Positions 14,610 through 22,570 of a DNA stretch of 25,267 nt are shown one piece after another. Below the pieces are notes generated by a model that searched no databases, was not told the DNA's origin, and saw only the letters and a program-made list of their open reading frames with translations. The stretch spans positions 1 to 25,267 of the forward strand of contig CAAGHX010000077.1 in the NCBI GenBank assembly GCA_900769745.1, in the 5' to 3' direction. The stretch is from an uncultured Alistipes sp. GTDB taxonomy: Bacteria > Bacteroidota > Bacteroidia > Bacteroidales > Rikenellaceae. Numbering within the stretch: the first letter of the stretch is position 1; every line of letters starts with the position of its first letter. Both the position numbers and the translations under genes were made by a program.

Positions 14610-16820
14610 ATGAACTATACTGCAGAGGATGAGATACTCATCCAGAGTAAATGGGAGATACTTGCAGAATCGTGTAAGAAAATCTGTAAGAAAGAGGAGG
14701 ACTGGAACTTTATCAAGAAGGCATTCTTCCTCGCAAAAGAGGCTCATCAGGGAGTAAGGCGACGTTCAGGCGAGCCTTACTTCCTGCATCCTATTGCAGT
14801 AGCACAGATAGTTGTTGATGAGATTGGCTTGGGTGTGAAGTCGGTCGCTGCGGCTCTTCTGCACGACGTGGTGGAGGATACCGACTACACAGTGGAGGAT
14901 ATGGAGCACCTCTTCGGCCACAAAATTGCCACGATGGTTGATGGTCTGACCAAGATGTCGGGCGTGTTCAATGCCGACACATCGAAGCAGGCCGAATACT
15001 TCCGCAAGGTATTGCTCACGCTCTCTGATGACGTGAGAGTAATCCTTATCAAGATTGCTGACCGTCTGCACAATATGCGTACACTGGGCTCAATGCCTCA
15101 GAACAAGCAGATTAAGATTACGGGCGAGACGATTTACCTCTTTGCTCCTTTGGCCTACAGATTGGGACTGTACGCAATCAAGACCGAGTTGGAGAATCTC
15201 TGCATGAAGTACCGCTTCCCCAAAGAGTATGAGGAGATTACGCAGCACATCAACGAGACATCGGCAGCGCGTGATGAGTACATTCGCAAATTCAACGCCC
15301 CAATCATCGAGGCCCTCGATAGAAACGGCATCAAGTATGAGATAACGGGTAGGGTAAAGAGCGCCTACTCGATCTGGACCAAGATGGTGCAGAAGCAGAT
15401 TCCATTCTCGGAGATCTACGACCTTTTTGCAATTCGCATAGTATTCCAGCCATTGGACTTCCCATCGGAGAAGACACAGTGTTGGCAGATATATTCTTCA
15501 ATTACAGATATTTACACCCCAAAACCCGACCGCTTGCGCGATTGGATTAGCATGCCAAAGGCAAACGGTTACGAGGCGCTCCATTCGACTGTAATGGGCC
15601 CTGATGGTATTTGGGTGGAGGTGCAGATTCGTACCCAGCGTATGGACGAGATTGCCGAGCGCGGTTTCGCAGCACACTGGAAGTACAAGAAGGCCACGAT
15701 CTCGCACGACGAGGACGAGTTTGACAAGTGGCTGAAGATGATTCGCACCGCTCTAGAGAGCCCAACGCAGAATGCGGTGGACTTCTTGGACAACTTTAAG
15801 CTATCGTTGTATGCGTCTGAAATTGCGGTATTTACACCAAAAGGCGAGGCGCGGCGACTCCCATATGGAGCCACAGCTCTCGACCTTGCGTATGATGTGC
15901 ACACCAAGATCGGAAATAGCGCCATAGGAGCTAAAATCAACCATAAGATTATGCCTGTTACAACGTCGCTGAATAGTGGTGACCAGGTGGAGATTATCAC
16001 AGCCGAGTCGGCAAAGCCTAAGGCAGAGTGGTTGGAGCAGGTGTTGACAACAAAGGCCAAGCAGGCCATAAAGAACTATCTAAAGCGCGAGCAGGAGCAC
16101 AACCAGCAGCGCGGAATGCAGCTTTTGGATGAGCGATTGACGCAGATGAACATCACACCAAACAATCGCGTAATTCGCAAGCTAATAACGGCTTACGATA
16201 GCCACAATAAGGAGGAGCTCTACACCAAGATTGGAGCCGGAATAGTATCGTTGGATAACTTGGAGAAGGTTTTGAGAACAAACTCAAACTTCAAGATTCT
16301 CAAGTTCTGGAATCTCTTTATCAAGGAGGATGACGATGAGGGCGATGATGACGAGGCTATAAACAACGACAAGAAGAGTAAGCCACACAACGATGGTCAC
16401 CTGGTTGTGGCCGAGTGTTGCCATCCATTGCCAGGCGATCAGGTTGTGGGATTCAAGGACCCTATCACACACCAAATCATAGTACACAAAGCCACCTGCG
16501 ACGAGCTGAACAGATTGGCATCGCAGCACGGCGATTGCATTGTGAAAGAGGAGATTAAGTGGGAGCAGCACAAGACGCAGTCATCGTTAGCAACAATTCA
16601 GATTATGGGTATCGACCGTATGGGACTGCTCGTAGATTTGGCAAATGTTGTGACCAACGACTTCAGCATCAATATGCGACAGGTGAATATTCAGTCGCAC
16701 GACGGAATATTTGAGGGCACATTGAGCCTATATGTGCGTGACGCAGAGAGCCTTAATGCCATTCTCGACCGCCTAAGAAGAGTGAAGGGCATGGAGAGCG
16801 TCAAGCGACAATCAAACTAA
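14610..16820 (+). CDS. rel: Bifunctional (p)ppGpp synthetase/hydrolase (RelA/SpoT family, Rel)
   Basis: A 736-residue long RSH protein that makes and degrades the alarmone (p)ppGpp. The hydrolase HD domain is intact: H60 in FLHP, H85/D86 in HDVVED, D151 and N155 in ADRLHN. The synthetase domain is also intact: GRVKSAYSIWTKM from 247, D271 in EIYDLFAIR, GYEALH at 320-325 and EVQIRT from 337. A TGS domain (about 404-465, VFTPKGEARRLPYGAT) follows, then a helical domain, the conserved-cysteine module (ECCHPLPGDQVVGF, C603/C604, and C630) and a C-terminal ACT domain (665-734). An acidic insert with runs of D/E at 572-583 lies before the cysteine module. Both activities are predicted because neither active site is damaged. 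Confidence 0.97.
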   Translation: MNYTAEDEILIQSKWEILAESCKKICKKEEDWNFIKKAFFLAKEAHQGVRRRSGEPYFLHPIAVAQIVVDEIGLGVKSVAAALLHDVVEDTDYTVEDMEHLFGHKIATMVDGLTKMSGVFNADTSKQAEYFRKVLLTLSDDVRVILIKIADRLHNMRTLGSMPQNKQIKITGETIYLFAPLAYRLGLYAIKTELENLCMKYRFPKEYEEITQHINETSAARDEYIRKFNAPIIEALDRNGIKYEITGRVKSAYSIWTKMVQKQIPFSEIYDLFAIRIVFQPLDFPSEKTQCWQIYSSITDIYTPKPDRLRDWISMPKANGYEALHSTVMGPDGIWVEVQIRTQRMDEIAERGFAAHWKYKKATISHDEDEFDKWLKMIRTALESPTQNAVDFLDNFKLSLYASEIAVFTPKGEARRLPYGATALDLAYDVHTKIGNSAIGAKINHKIMPVTTSLNSGDQVEIITAESAKPKAEWLEQVLTTKAKQAIKNYLKREQEHNQQRGMQLLDERLTQMNITPNNRVIRKLITAYDSHNKEELYTKIGAGIVSLDNLEKVLRTNSNFKILKFWNLFIKEDDDEGDDDEAINNDKKSKPHNDGHLVVAECCHPLPGDQVVGFKDPITHQIIVHKATCDELNRLASQHGDCIVKEEIKWEQHKTQSSLATIQIMGIDRMGLLVDLANVVTNDFSINMRQVNIQSHDGIFEGTLSLYVRDAESLNAILDRLRRVKGMESVKRQSN

Positions 16821-16848
16821 ATAGAAACCCACCTAACACCATCCAAAT

Positions 16849-18624
16849 ATGAAGAACGGCTTGCTGAAAAATCGTTTGATGAAAAGAAATCCGTTGATTT
16901 TGTTGGTTATTGTAGCCATCGCTTTTGCAGTGGTTATGTGGAAACCTGCATTGTTTAGTAACGGGAAGAGCGATTACTCGATTGTTTTGTGCAACGAAGC
17001 ATCTGCATCAGAGCAGACGGCTGCCGAGGAGTTGCAGCAATATTTGGAGCAGATTAGTGGGGCCGTATTGCCTATTATCAGCCCCGACCAATTAGAGGAG
17101 GGACAACGACACATCTTTGTAGGTTACAACGAACAATACGGCAAAAAGTTGGGCGTAGAGTGCCCCGACAACAATTATGAGGGCTACACATACTGCACAG
17201 TCGGCAAAAATATCTGGATTTACGGAGGTAAGCAACGAGGCACAATGTATGGCGTATATTCATTCCTCGAGAATGAATTGGGTGTAAGGTGGTACACTTT
17301 TGATTACACCAAGATTCCACAGCTCAAAAAGTGGAAAATCGAGGAACTAAACCACAGCGAAGAGCCATTTTTGCAGTATCGACACATTCTTTATAGTAAT
17401 ATAGAGGCACGCAGTAATCTATTGGCACACAACAAGATTAATTCGGCGTGGAGCGGCCAAAACAACAAATACGGCAATCTGTCAGCCTATTGGAACGCAC
17501 ACACATTTGAGCAGTTTATCCCATCGGGCGAATATTTCGACAAGCACCCCGAATACTTCTCATTGCGTGACGGCAAGCGCGCTCCATACACGCAGCTATG
17601 CTTATCAAATCCTGAAGTATTAGAGATCTGCATCGAGAAGATGAAGCAGGCCATAGCGGCTAATCCGTTGTGCTGGGTATACAGTATGTCGCAGAGCGAC
17701 AATCAGTTACCTTGCCAATGCGAAAAGTGTCGTGCTATTGAGGAGCAATATGGCGGCCATTCGGGCCTGATTGTGTGGTTTGTAAATCAGGTGGCAGATG
17801 CAATTAAGCCAATCTATCCCGATAAATATATAGGTACATTTGCCTATCAATACACTCGCAAGGCTCCCAAGGGGATAACACCTCGCCAGAATGTGGTTAT
17901 TCGCCTTTGCAGCATAGAGTGCTGCTTTGCCCATCCACTCGAAGGATGCGAGCATAATCGTTCGTTTGTGACCGACATAGAGGATTGGTCTAAGATAGCA
18001 CCTAATCTCTATATATGGGACTATGTGGTTAATTTCCGACAGTATATAGCGCCATTCCCAAACTTTGGCGTATTGGCAAACAACATCAAGACTTTCAAGA
18101 AATACAACGCCATAGGAGTTATGGAACAGGCTCAGTATCAATCACTCGGCGGAGAATTTGCCGAGATGAAGTCTTGGGTACTCAGTAAACTTTTATGGAA
18201 TCCCAAACTCGACACTCGAGAGTTGGTAGGGCAGTTTATCAATGACTATTACGGCGAGGCTGCGCCATATATACAGCAATATTTCGACCTTTGCCACTCG
18301 CTGATAAAGGATGATACAGTGATGGGCATATACATTGACGATAAGAACCCTCTATACACCGACGAATTCATTTCCGAGGGTAAGAATATACTCGAGCAGG
18401 CAAAGCAGGCTGTAGCCGAGGCTGACGAGCAGATGCGTTATCGTATTGATTTGGTTGCTTTACAGATAGATTATCTACGACTGATGCGTAATCCTGAGGA
18501 GGCTAAGGCTGATGGCACGCATGAGCGTTTCTGCGACTTTATACGCAAGCATAATATAAAGGTGAATGAGCCTATGCCAGTTGAGGTATTTATCGACGAA
18601 TACAACAAACGCGCAAACGGGTAG
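16849..18624 (+). CDS. Membrane-anchored DUF4838 protein (putative glycoside hydrolase)
   Basis: A 591-residue protein. Residues 14-31 form a signal anchor without a lipobox; a second Met at residue 11 is an alternative start. Residues 40-145 resemble the N-terminal domain found before glycosidase barrels (AAEELQQYLEQISG, FVGYNEQYG, GGKQRGTMYGVYSFLE with ELGVRWYT), as in GH67/GH20-type enzymes. Residues 170-470 are the DUF4838 domain, a predicted TIM-like barrel with SMSQSDNQLPC, a CxCxxC cluster at C289/C291/C294, IWDYVVNFRQYIAP and GVMEQAQYQ. Glycan hydrolysis in the periplasm or at the surface is inferred from the family; substrate and catalytic residues are not known to me. It starts 28 bases after rel. 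Confidence 0.85.
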   Translation: MKNGLLKNRLMKRNPLILLVIVAIAFAVVMWKPALFSNGKSDYSIVLCNEASASEQTAAEELQQYLEQISGAVLPIISPDQLEEGQRHIFVGYNEQYGKKLGVECPDNNYEGYTYCTVGKNIWIYGGKQRGTMYGVYSFLENELGVRWYTFDYTKIPQLKKWKIEELNHSEEPFLQYRHILYSNIEARSNLLAHNKINSAWSGQNNKYGNLSAYWNAHTFEQFIPSGEYFDKHPEYFSLRDGKRAPYTQLCLSNPEVLEICIEKMKQAIAANPLCWVYSMSQSDNQLPCQCEKCRAIEEQYGGHSGLIVWFVNQVADAIKPIYPDKYIGTFAYQYTRKAPKGITPRQNVVIRLCSIECCFAHPLEGCEHNRSFVTDIEDWSKIAPNLYIWDYVVNFRQYIAPFPNFGVLANNIKTFKKYNAIGVMEQAQYQSLGGEFAEMKSWVLSKLLWNPKLDTRELVGQFINDYYGEAAPYIQQYFDLCHSLIKDDTVMGIYIDDKNPLYTDEFISEGKNILEQAKQAVAEADEQMRYRIDLVALQIDYLRLMRNPEEAKADGTHERFCDFIRKHNIKVNEPMPVEVFIDEYNKRANG

Positions 18625-18677
18625 AAGGCATTGAGCGGAGCGTGTGGTGCAAATGATAACTAAAAGATGGATTGAAA

Positions 18678-19157
18678 ATGCTGGATAACATTTGGATATT
18701 CGTAGTTATAATAGGTGCAGTAATATCTATTGCGCAGAAGAATCAGCAAAAGCAGAAAAATGCTGAATCAGGCGAGGAGCCTTCGCTCGACCCACAGGCC
18801 GAGCTGGAGCGCCGTATGCGTGAGATATTCGGAGAGAGCAAGAGGGTAGAGCCCGTGGCAGAAAACAAGCCTACACCAACCTCTGCGCAGCCTACGAACA
18901 CCCCCAACAAGCCCGCATACACACAATTGAAGGCAACAAGCGCCCAGTCTCAAGCCAAAAGCGCAAACAGACATACAAATTCAACTATGCGCAAGGCCGC
19001 AAGTGAGCTTGCAAACACAGCAAAGAAGCAAGATCCGATAAAGAGAGGCGAAATAACCTCGAAAAAGAGCGATATAGACGAGATTATAGAGGACTTCACT
19101 ATGGAGAAGGCTCTGATATACTCAGAGGTAATACGCCCTAAATTTGAGGAGTTATAA
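18678..19157 (+). CDS. Small membrane-anchored protein with low-complexity linker
   Basis: A 159-residue protein, taking the ATG at 18678 as start rather than the in-frame TTG six bases earlier. Residues 4-19 are a short membrane helix (NIWIFVVIIGAVISIA), then a lysine/glutamine-rich segment, a short helix with LERRMREIFGE, a long Ala/Thr/Gln/Pro-rich linker (about 60-130), and a conserved-looking C-terminus FTMEKALIYSEVIRPKFEEL. The terminal YSE(I/V)-type motif is familiar from small Bacteroidetes membrane proteins of unknown function. Orientation with the tail in the cytoplasm is likely because of the short N-terminus. It follows the DUF4838 gene by 53 bases. Confidence 0.8.
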   Translation: MLDNIWIFVVIIGAVISIAQKNQQKQKNAESGEEPSLDPQAELERRMREIFGESKRVEPVAENKPTPTSAQPTNTPNKPAYTQLKATSAQSQAKSANRHTNSTMRKAASELANTAKKQDPIKRGEITSKKSDIDEIIEDFTMEKALIYSEVIRPKFEEL

Positions 19158-19184
19158 GCCAAAATACGAGCATCAAGCCGAGGG

Positions 19185-19231
19185 GCGGCTATCATTAGCA
19201 TATCAACCGCATATGATAGGGTATAGGCCGC
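19185..19231. other. Possible structured element before the HIT gene
   Basis: CTATCAT (19189-19195) pairs with ATGATAG (19213-19219), extended by GCGG (19185-19188) with CCGC (19228-19231) across an 8-base bulge. It lies in the 161-base gap between the membrane protein and the HIT gene. There is no T run, so it is not a normal terminator. Confidence 0.3.
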
Positions 19232-19318
19232 TATTATACAGAAACTGGCATAGTGTGGGCAATAAGTGCTCGGAGCTGTATATTAGCTGAAAATATATTA
19301 ACATAAGATAAAATCACT

Positions 19319-19705
19319 ATGGCAACAATTTTTTCAAAGATTATAGCAGGGGAGATATCTAGCTATAAGGTGGCCGAGGATGAGAACTATTACGCATTCC
19401 TCGATATCAATCCACTAGCAAAGGGCCACACTTTGGTAGTACCAAAGAAGGAGGTTGACTACTATTATGACCTCGATGATGAGACTTTGGCAGGTATGAG
19501 CGTATTCGCAAAAAAGGTTGCGCACAAAATCAAGGAGCAAACAGGTTGCGTAAAGGTAGCAACAGTGGTACTGGGCCTCGAAGTTCCACACGCGCACATA
19601 CATTTAATCCCAATGAATAGCGAAAATGACGTAGATTTTCGACGTGAAAAGCTGAAATTAACTCCAGAAGAGTTCGCAGAAATAGCAGCTAAATTGGCGT
19701 TATAA
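19319..19705 (+). CDS. HIT-family nucleotide-binding protein
   Basis: A 128-residue histidine-triad protein of the Hint branch. The N-terminus (IFSKIIAGEISSYKV, AFLDINPLAKGHTLVVPKK) and the triad HAHIHL at H91/H93/H95 are typical. The last histidine of the motif acts as nucleophile in nucleoside phosphoramidate or dinucleoside polyphosphate hydrolysis. The sequence before the triad, VVLGLEVPH, has leucine where many Hint proteins have a glycine/asparagine turn, which is common in Bacteroidetes members as far as I recall. Cytoplasmic, monocistronic, followed by a terminator. Confidence 0.94.
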   Translation: MATIFSKIIAGEISSYKVAEDENYYAFLDINPLAKGHTLVVPKKEVDYYYDLDDETLAGMSVFAKKVAHKIKEQTGCVKVATVVLGLEVPHAHIHLIPMNSENDVDFRREKLKLTPEEFAEIAAKLAL

Positions 19706-19741
19706 CAGAGTGTTTACAACTCTGTAACTCGCAGTAATACA

Positions 19742-19779
19742 ATAGGGTAGTCAAGAGATTGGCTACCCTATACTGTTTT
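19742..19779 (+). terminator. Intrinsic terminator after the HIT gene
   Basis: An 11-bp stem with one G-U pair (19742-19752 with 19761-19771), an 8-base loop, then ACTGTTTTT. It lies 37 bases after the stop codon. Confidence 0.8.
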
Positions 19780-20316
19780 TATTTAACATAATGTAGCGGT
19801 GTGTTAAAAAATATGATTTTCTATTAATAAAAGAGTAGGGGATACCTCGATTTTGTTACAAGCTTCACTATATTTTACATATGTAATTACATTTGTAACT
19901 CTTCAATCTTGTAAAATCATGTCGGCGCTTTACTTTTGTAATCTTCAACTATGGTGCACAATTGTTAATATGCACAAACGTAAACAGCAGGGCAGTGGCG
20001 TGTAAATAGTTAATTTTAGGACAGATAAGCCAAGTTAAAGAACTAAACTAACGCATTTATAATGCTAAATATCAGTGTTTTACATAAAATATCTGATTTT
20101 TAGGTTTAATATACTGGTTGCACATGAGCGTATTATGTAATATTTCAGATATTAGTCAGTATATAAATACAGAACACACTATTTATTAGCACTTTACATA
20201 TTTTTACATAAAGAATAACTTTAATATAAACGCATTCAATGTTTTTACCATAATTACATTTATACAATTGTAAACATTATTGACAACTTATATTATTTCA
20301 CATTCGTAACAAAATA
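19780..20316. other. Long A+T-rich gene-free region with clustered TTACATA-type sites
   Basis: No convincing ORF is seen. TTACATA (or its complement TATGTAA) occurs at 19875, 19880, 20080, 20134, 20194 and 20204. A perfect 12-bp palindrome TTACATATGTAA (19875-19886) is directly followed by TTACATTTGTAA (19887-19898). TACAATTGTA (20263-20272) is a further perfect palindrome. A 9-bp inverted pair AATATCTGA (20088-20096) and TCAGATATT (20145-20153) spans the middle. The region ends at the promoter of the XRE regulator, so it may be its operator array. Confidence 0.6.
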
Positions 20317-20348
20317 GTTGTTTACAAAAGAAAAATGCTTTATATTTG
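20317..20348 (+). promoter_or_regulatory. Promoter of the XRE regulator gene
   Basis: GTTG at 20317-20320, 20 bases, then TATATTTG at 20341-20348 match the Bacteroidetes promoter pattern closely. The ATG is 15 bases after the -7 box, so the leader is very short. TTGTTTACAA (20318-20327) overlaps the -33 box and resembles the sites clustered upstream, suggesting regulation at this promoter. Confidence 0.7.
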
Positions 20349-20363
20349 TGAAAAATTAGGATT

Positions 20364-20810
20364 ATGCGTGAAAAATTGCAAAAATTGATGTCTACAGAGC
20401 AACTCACATCGAGTCGCTTCGCTGAATTGTTGGGAATACAACCTTCTGGCGTCTCTCACCTACTTGGTGGTCGTAACAAACCGAGCTTCGATTTGGTGCA
20501 GAAAATTCTGCGCAGGTTTCCGCATATCAATCCCGATTGGTTGATTCTCGATAGCGAACAGATGTATCGCACAGATGCTGACAACCTGTCGGCATCGACC
20601 AACTCCGCAGAAAACGCATCGCCTGAAATGGCCGTAAATGGAGAAAATATTTCTGCAGCGCAAAATATCGCATTCTCGGAGAGTTCACAAACGAGCGCTA
20701 CAGGCGTTGAGCAGATGATGGCAAGAGCCGCGACAACACACAAAAATGTGAAGCGTGTGATTGTGCTCTTCGATGATCACACGTTTGAGAGCTTTGAGAT
20801 GTCGCGCTAA
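20364..20810 (+). CDS. XRE-type helix-turn-helix regulator of the Bacteroidetes short family
   Basis: A 148-residue DNA-binding protein. Residues 1-60 form an HTH_3 domain: LTSSRFAELLGIQPSGVSHLLGGRNKPS with recognition helix near 26-36, followed by LVQKILRRFPHINPDWLI, a pattern shared by many Bacteroidetes chromosomal regulators. Residues 70-125 are a low-complexity Ser/Ala/Asn-rich linker, and the C-terminus KRVIVLFDDHTFESFEM is a short conserved beta segment of unknown role. There is no peptidase or ligand domain, so it differs from CI-type phage repressors. The TIGR04076 gene follows after 18 bases. Autoregulation through the upstream sites is inferred. Confidence 0.88.
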   Translation: MREKLQKLMSTEQLTSSRFAELLGIQPSGVSHLLGGRNKPSFDLVQKILRRFPHINPDWLILDSEQMYRTDADNLSASTNSAENASPEMAVNGENISAAQNIAFSESSQTSATGVEQMMARAATTHKNVKRVIVLFDDHTFESFEMSR

Positions 20811-20828
20811 CCAAATCCTCTGGACAAG

Positions 20829-21131
20829 ATGAAACGAATAAAAATTACGGTGATGCGCATCACTCGATACGAGGATTTGATGGCCGAGTTTGAAAATCCA
20901 ATTGAGCACGCCTGCGATATGCAACTCGGGCAGAGCTTCATCGTGGAGAATTGCACAAAGCCTGACGGAATGTGTGACAGCGCGTGGGAGACGATGCTGC
21001 CGTTTGTTAAAGAGCTCGCCGAAGGTGGCGGCAACTTCTTCGACGGCTGGATGAAGAATCCTCATTCGGCGATGTTGTCGTGCAACGATGGCTTTCGTCC
21101 TGTAAGTTTTTATGTAGAGGTGATTGAGTAA
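20829..21131 (+). CDS. TIGR04076 family protein
   Basis: A 100-residue cytoplasmic protein matching the TIGR04076 pattern as I know it: KITVMRITRYEDL at the start, CDMQLGQSFIVEN, a KPDGMCDSAWETMLPFV segment, a glycine-rich turn before FFDGWMKNP, and CNDGFRPVSFYVE near the end. Cysteines C29, C42, C49 and C85 are candidates for metal or redox chemistry, but the function of the family is not established. It is probably translated from the same message as the XRE regulator 18 bases upstream, which could control it. Confidence 0.85.
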   Translation: MKRIKITVMRITRYEDLMAEFENPIEHACDMQLGQSFIVENCTKPDGMCDSAWETMLPFVKELAEGGGNFFDGWMKNPHSAMLSCNDGFRPVSFYVEVIE

Positions 21132-21153
21132 AATATTTCGCCATATTTTTCGT

Positions 21154-21178
21154 TATATTTGCAATAAGATTTTATTGC
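21154..21178 (+). promoter_or_regulatory. Promoter and start-site hairpin of the propeller lipoprotein gene
   Basis: TATATTTG at 21154-21161 is an exact -7 match. It runs into GCAATAA-GATT-TTATTGC (21161-21178), a perfect 7-bp inverted repeat at the expected transcription start, 10 bases before the ATG. It could be an operator or a 5' stem on the mRNA. Confidence 0.55.
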
Positions 21179-21188
21179 GACAAATCCT

Positions 21189-22202
21189 ATGAGAAAAATT
21201 ATCTATCTGCTTGCTGCGGCAATTATGGTTGCGTGCAGTAGAGGCAACGTATATTACGTTGCTGACGAAGATTTTACCGAGACTGTTAAAATGAAAAAGA
21301 CACTCGGAATTGATGCGTTGATAAACGATGTGAGCAAGTTTGTAAAGTCGGGTGACAATATCATTGTAGAGAATTACAGAGATTCTGCAATATACTGCGT
21401 ATATAATTATAAATCAGGGGAGTTTGTGCGTAGCTGGGGCTACAAAGGCCGAGCAAACAATGAGTATGATATACCAGAAATTTTCCAGCTCGAAGATGGC
21501 AAATTTTGCATCAACGATATGGGAAAGTGTAAGATGGAATTTTTCGATAATTTCGATGGTCAACCATCCAAAATAGTGAAATATGATGACCTGCAGATGG
21601 GTGTAAATGATATATGCCAGCTGCAAACAAATGAATATATTTATTACAACGTAATACCCGGGAAATCAACTATATACAGGTGGAAAGCGGGCGAAAAGCC
21701 AACACCTCTTCCTGCGCTTGATAGCTATGCCGAGAGATACGCAGATGAGGCTGCTTACGGAGGTTTCTTAGGAACAAACGGTGATGGAAAAATCCTCTAC
21801 GCCTTCACCTATATAGACGGTTTCGATATTTTTGATGCCGACGGAAATTGCTTAAAACAAATTCGTCGCAAAGGTTCGAATGGAGCATCGACATTTGAGG
21901 GCTACAAAGACGATGAGAGCGACGAGGATTACAAAGTATTCTCATTCAGAGTATGTTGCGACAAGGATTACTTCTATATCTATCGTGTAAATTTCTCCAG
22001 TTCAGAGCTCAGCGAATCGCTGGAGCGCACAACATATATCGAGCAATTTGATTGGGATGGTCGTCCGATTAAACGATACGAAATTCCAATGTTTACCAGA
22101 AATTTCTACGCGCTTGGCGACGGAAAGTTTGTTGTGTATGATATAACATCGGAGAACGAGGCTTTACAAATCTTTGAGCCTAACACAACTGCAGCAAACT
22201 AA
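21189..22202 (+). CDS. BF3164-like 6-bladed beta-propeller lipoprotein
   Basis: A 337-residue lipoprotein. The signal peptide MRKIIYLLAAAIMVAC ends in a lipobox with C16, so it is tethered to a membrane, probably facing the periplasm or surface. The remainder is a series of beta-strand repeats typical of the TolB-like/BF3164-like six-bladed propeller proteins of Bacteroidetes: IIVENYRDSAIYCVYNY, GEFVRSWGYKG, FCINDMGKCKMEFFDN, FDIFDADGNCLKQIRRKG, and YIEQFDWDGRPIKRYEIP. No catalytic motif is visible; such proteins are thought to bind ligands or partners. It has its own promoter and no nearby co-directional partner within 300 bases. Confidence 0.82.
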   Translation: MRKIIYLLAAAIMVACSRGNVYYVADEDFTETVKMKKTLGIDALINDVSKFVKSGDNIIVENYRDSAIYCVYNYKSGEFVRSWGYKGRANNEYDIPEIFQLEDGKFCINDMGKCKMEFFDNFDGQPSKIVKYDDLQMGVNDICQLQTNEYIYYNVIPGKSTIYRWKAGEKPTPLPALDSYAERYADEAAYGGFLGTNGDGKILYAFTYIDGFDIFDADGNCLKQIRRKGSNGASTFEGYKDDESDEDYKVFSFRVCCDKDYFYIYRVNFSSSELSESLERTTYIEQFDWDGRPIKRYEIPMFTRNFYALGDGKFVVYDITSENEALQIFEPNTTAAN

Positions 22203-22485
22203 AAACAGTGCAGAGAGAGGGTTAAGGTAGAGTCTTATATTTTGATGCAATATTTATATTATGTTAAATAATATCGGGGTAAAATAGTAATTTAGGGGAT
22301 TTTGAAGGCTTCAGAGATTATAAAATGCTATGGTACAATAAAAAGCGTTTGAGCAATAAATGATTCTCTCACATTTAAAAACTGCGAATTCAGAACGCAG
22401 AAAACCATTAACACAGGCTCAATATCTGGAATAAATCCTCCTTACACAACATTCTAAAAATCACAACAACACAATATCGCGCTGA
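22203..22485. other. Gene-free A+T-rich region
   Basis: I see no ORF with coding character on either strand. The only structures noted are a weak 5-bp hairpin CTGCG/CGCAG at 22382-22400 and A+T-rich runs around 22240-22275. No terminator was recognised after the propeller gene. Confidence 0.5.
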
Positions 22486-22539
22486 CCACAAGTTTTTTGA
22501 CAAAAATCTTGTGGCTCTTCATTTTTTTATATACCTTTG
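22486..22539 (+). promoter_or_regulatory. Esterase gene promoter with a long imperfect palindrome over the -33 box
   Basis: CTTG at 22508-22511, 20 bases, then TACCTTTG at 22532-22539 fit the Bacteroidetes promoter pattern. A palindrome centred on A22500 (arms 22486-22499 and 22501-22514, 13 of 14 positions paired, ends CCACAAG and CTTGTGG) overlaps the -33 box. The ATG is 31 bases after the -7 box. Confidence 0.65.
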
Positions 22540-22570
22540 TATAATAATAGATAATTCTCAACCTGAATTT

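Noticed and set aside
19780..20316. Replication origin or plasmid-type iteron array
   Set aside because: The repeats are palindromic and irregularly spaced, no DnaA box is present, and no replication protein is encoded nearby; an operator cluster explains it better.
20364..20810. Prophage repressor
   Set aside because: The protein has no peptidase domain, and no integrase, attachment site or phage gene is nearby; it matches a chromosomal Bacteroidetes regulator type.
22511..22570. Upstream GTG start adding twenty residues to the esterase
   Set aside because: The -33 and -7 boxes lie inside this stretch, and the ATG at 22571 begins a normal signal peptide.
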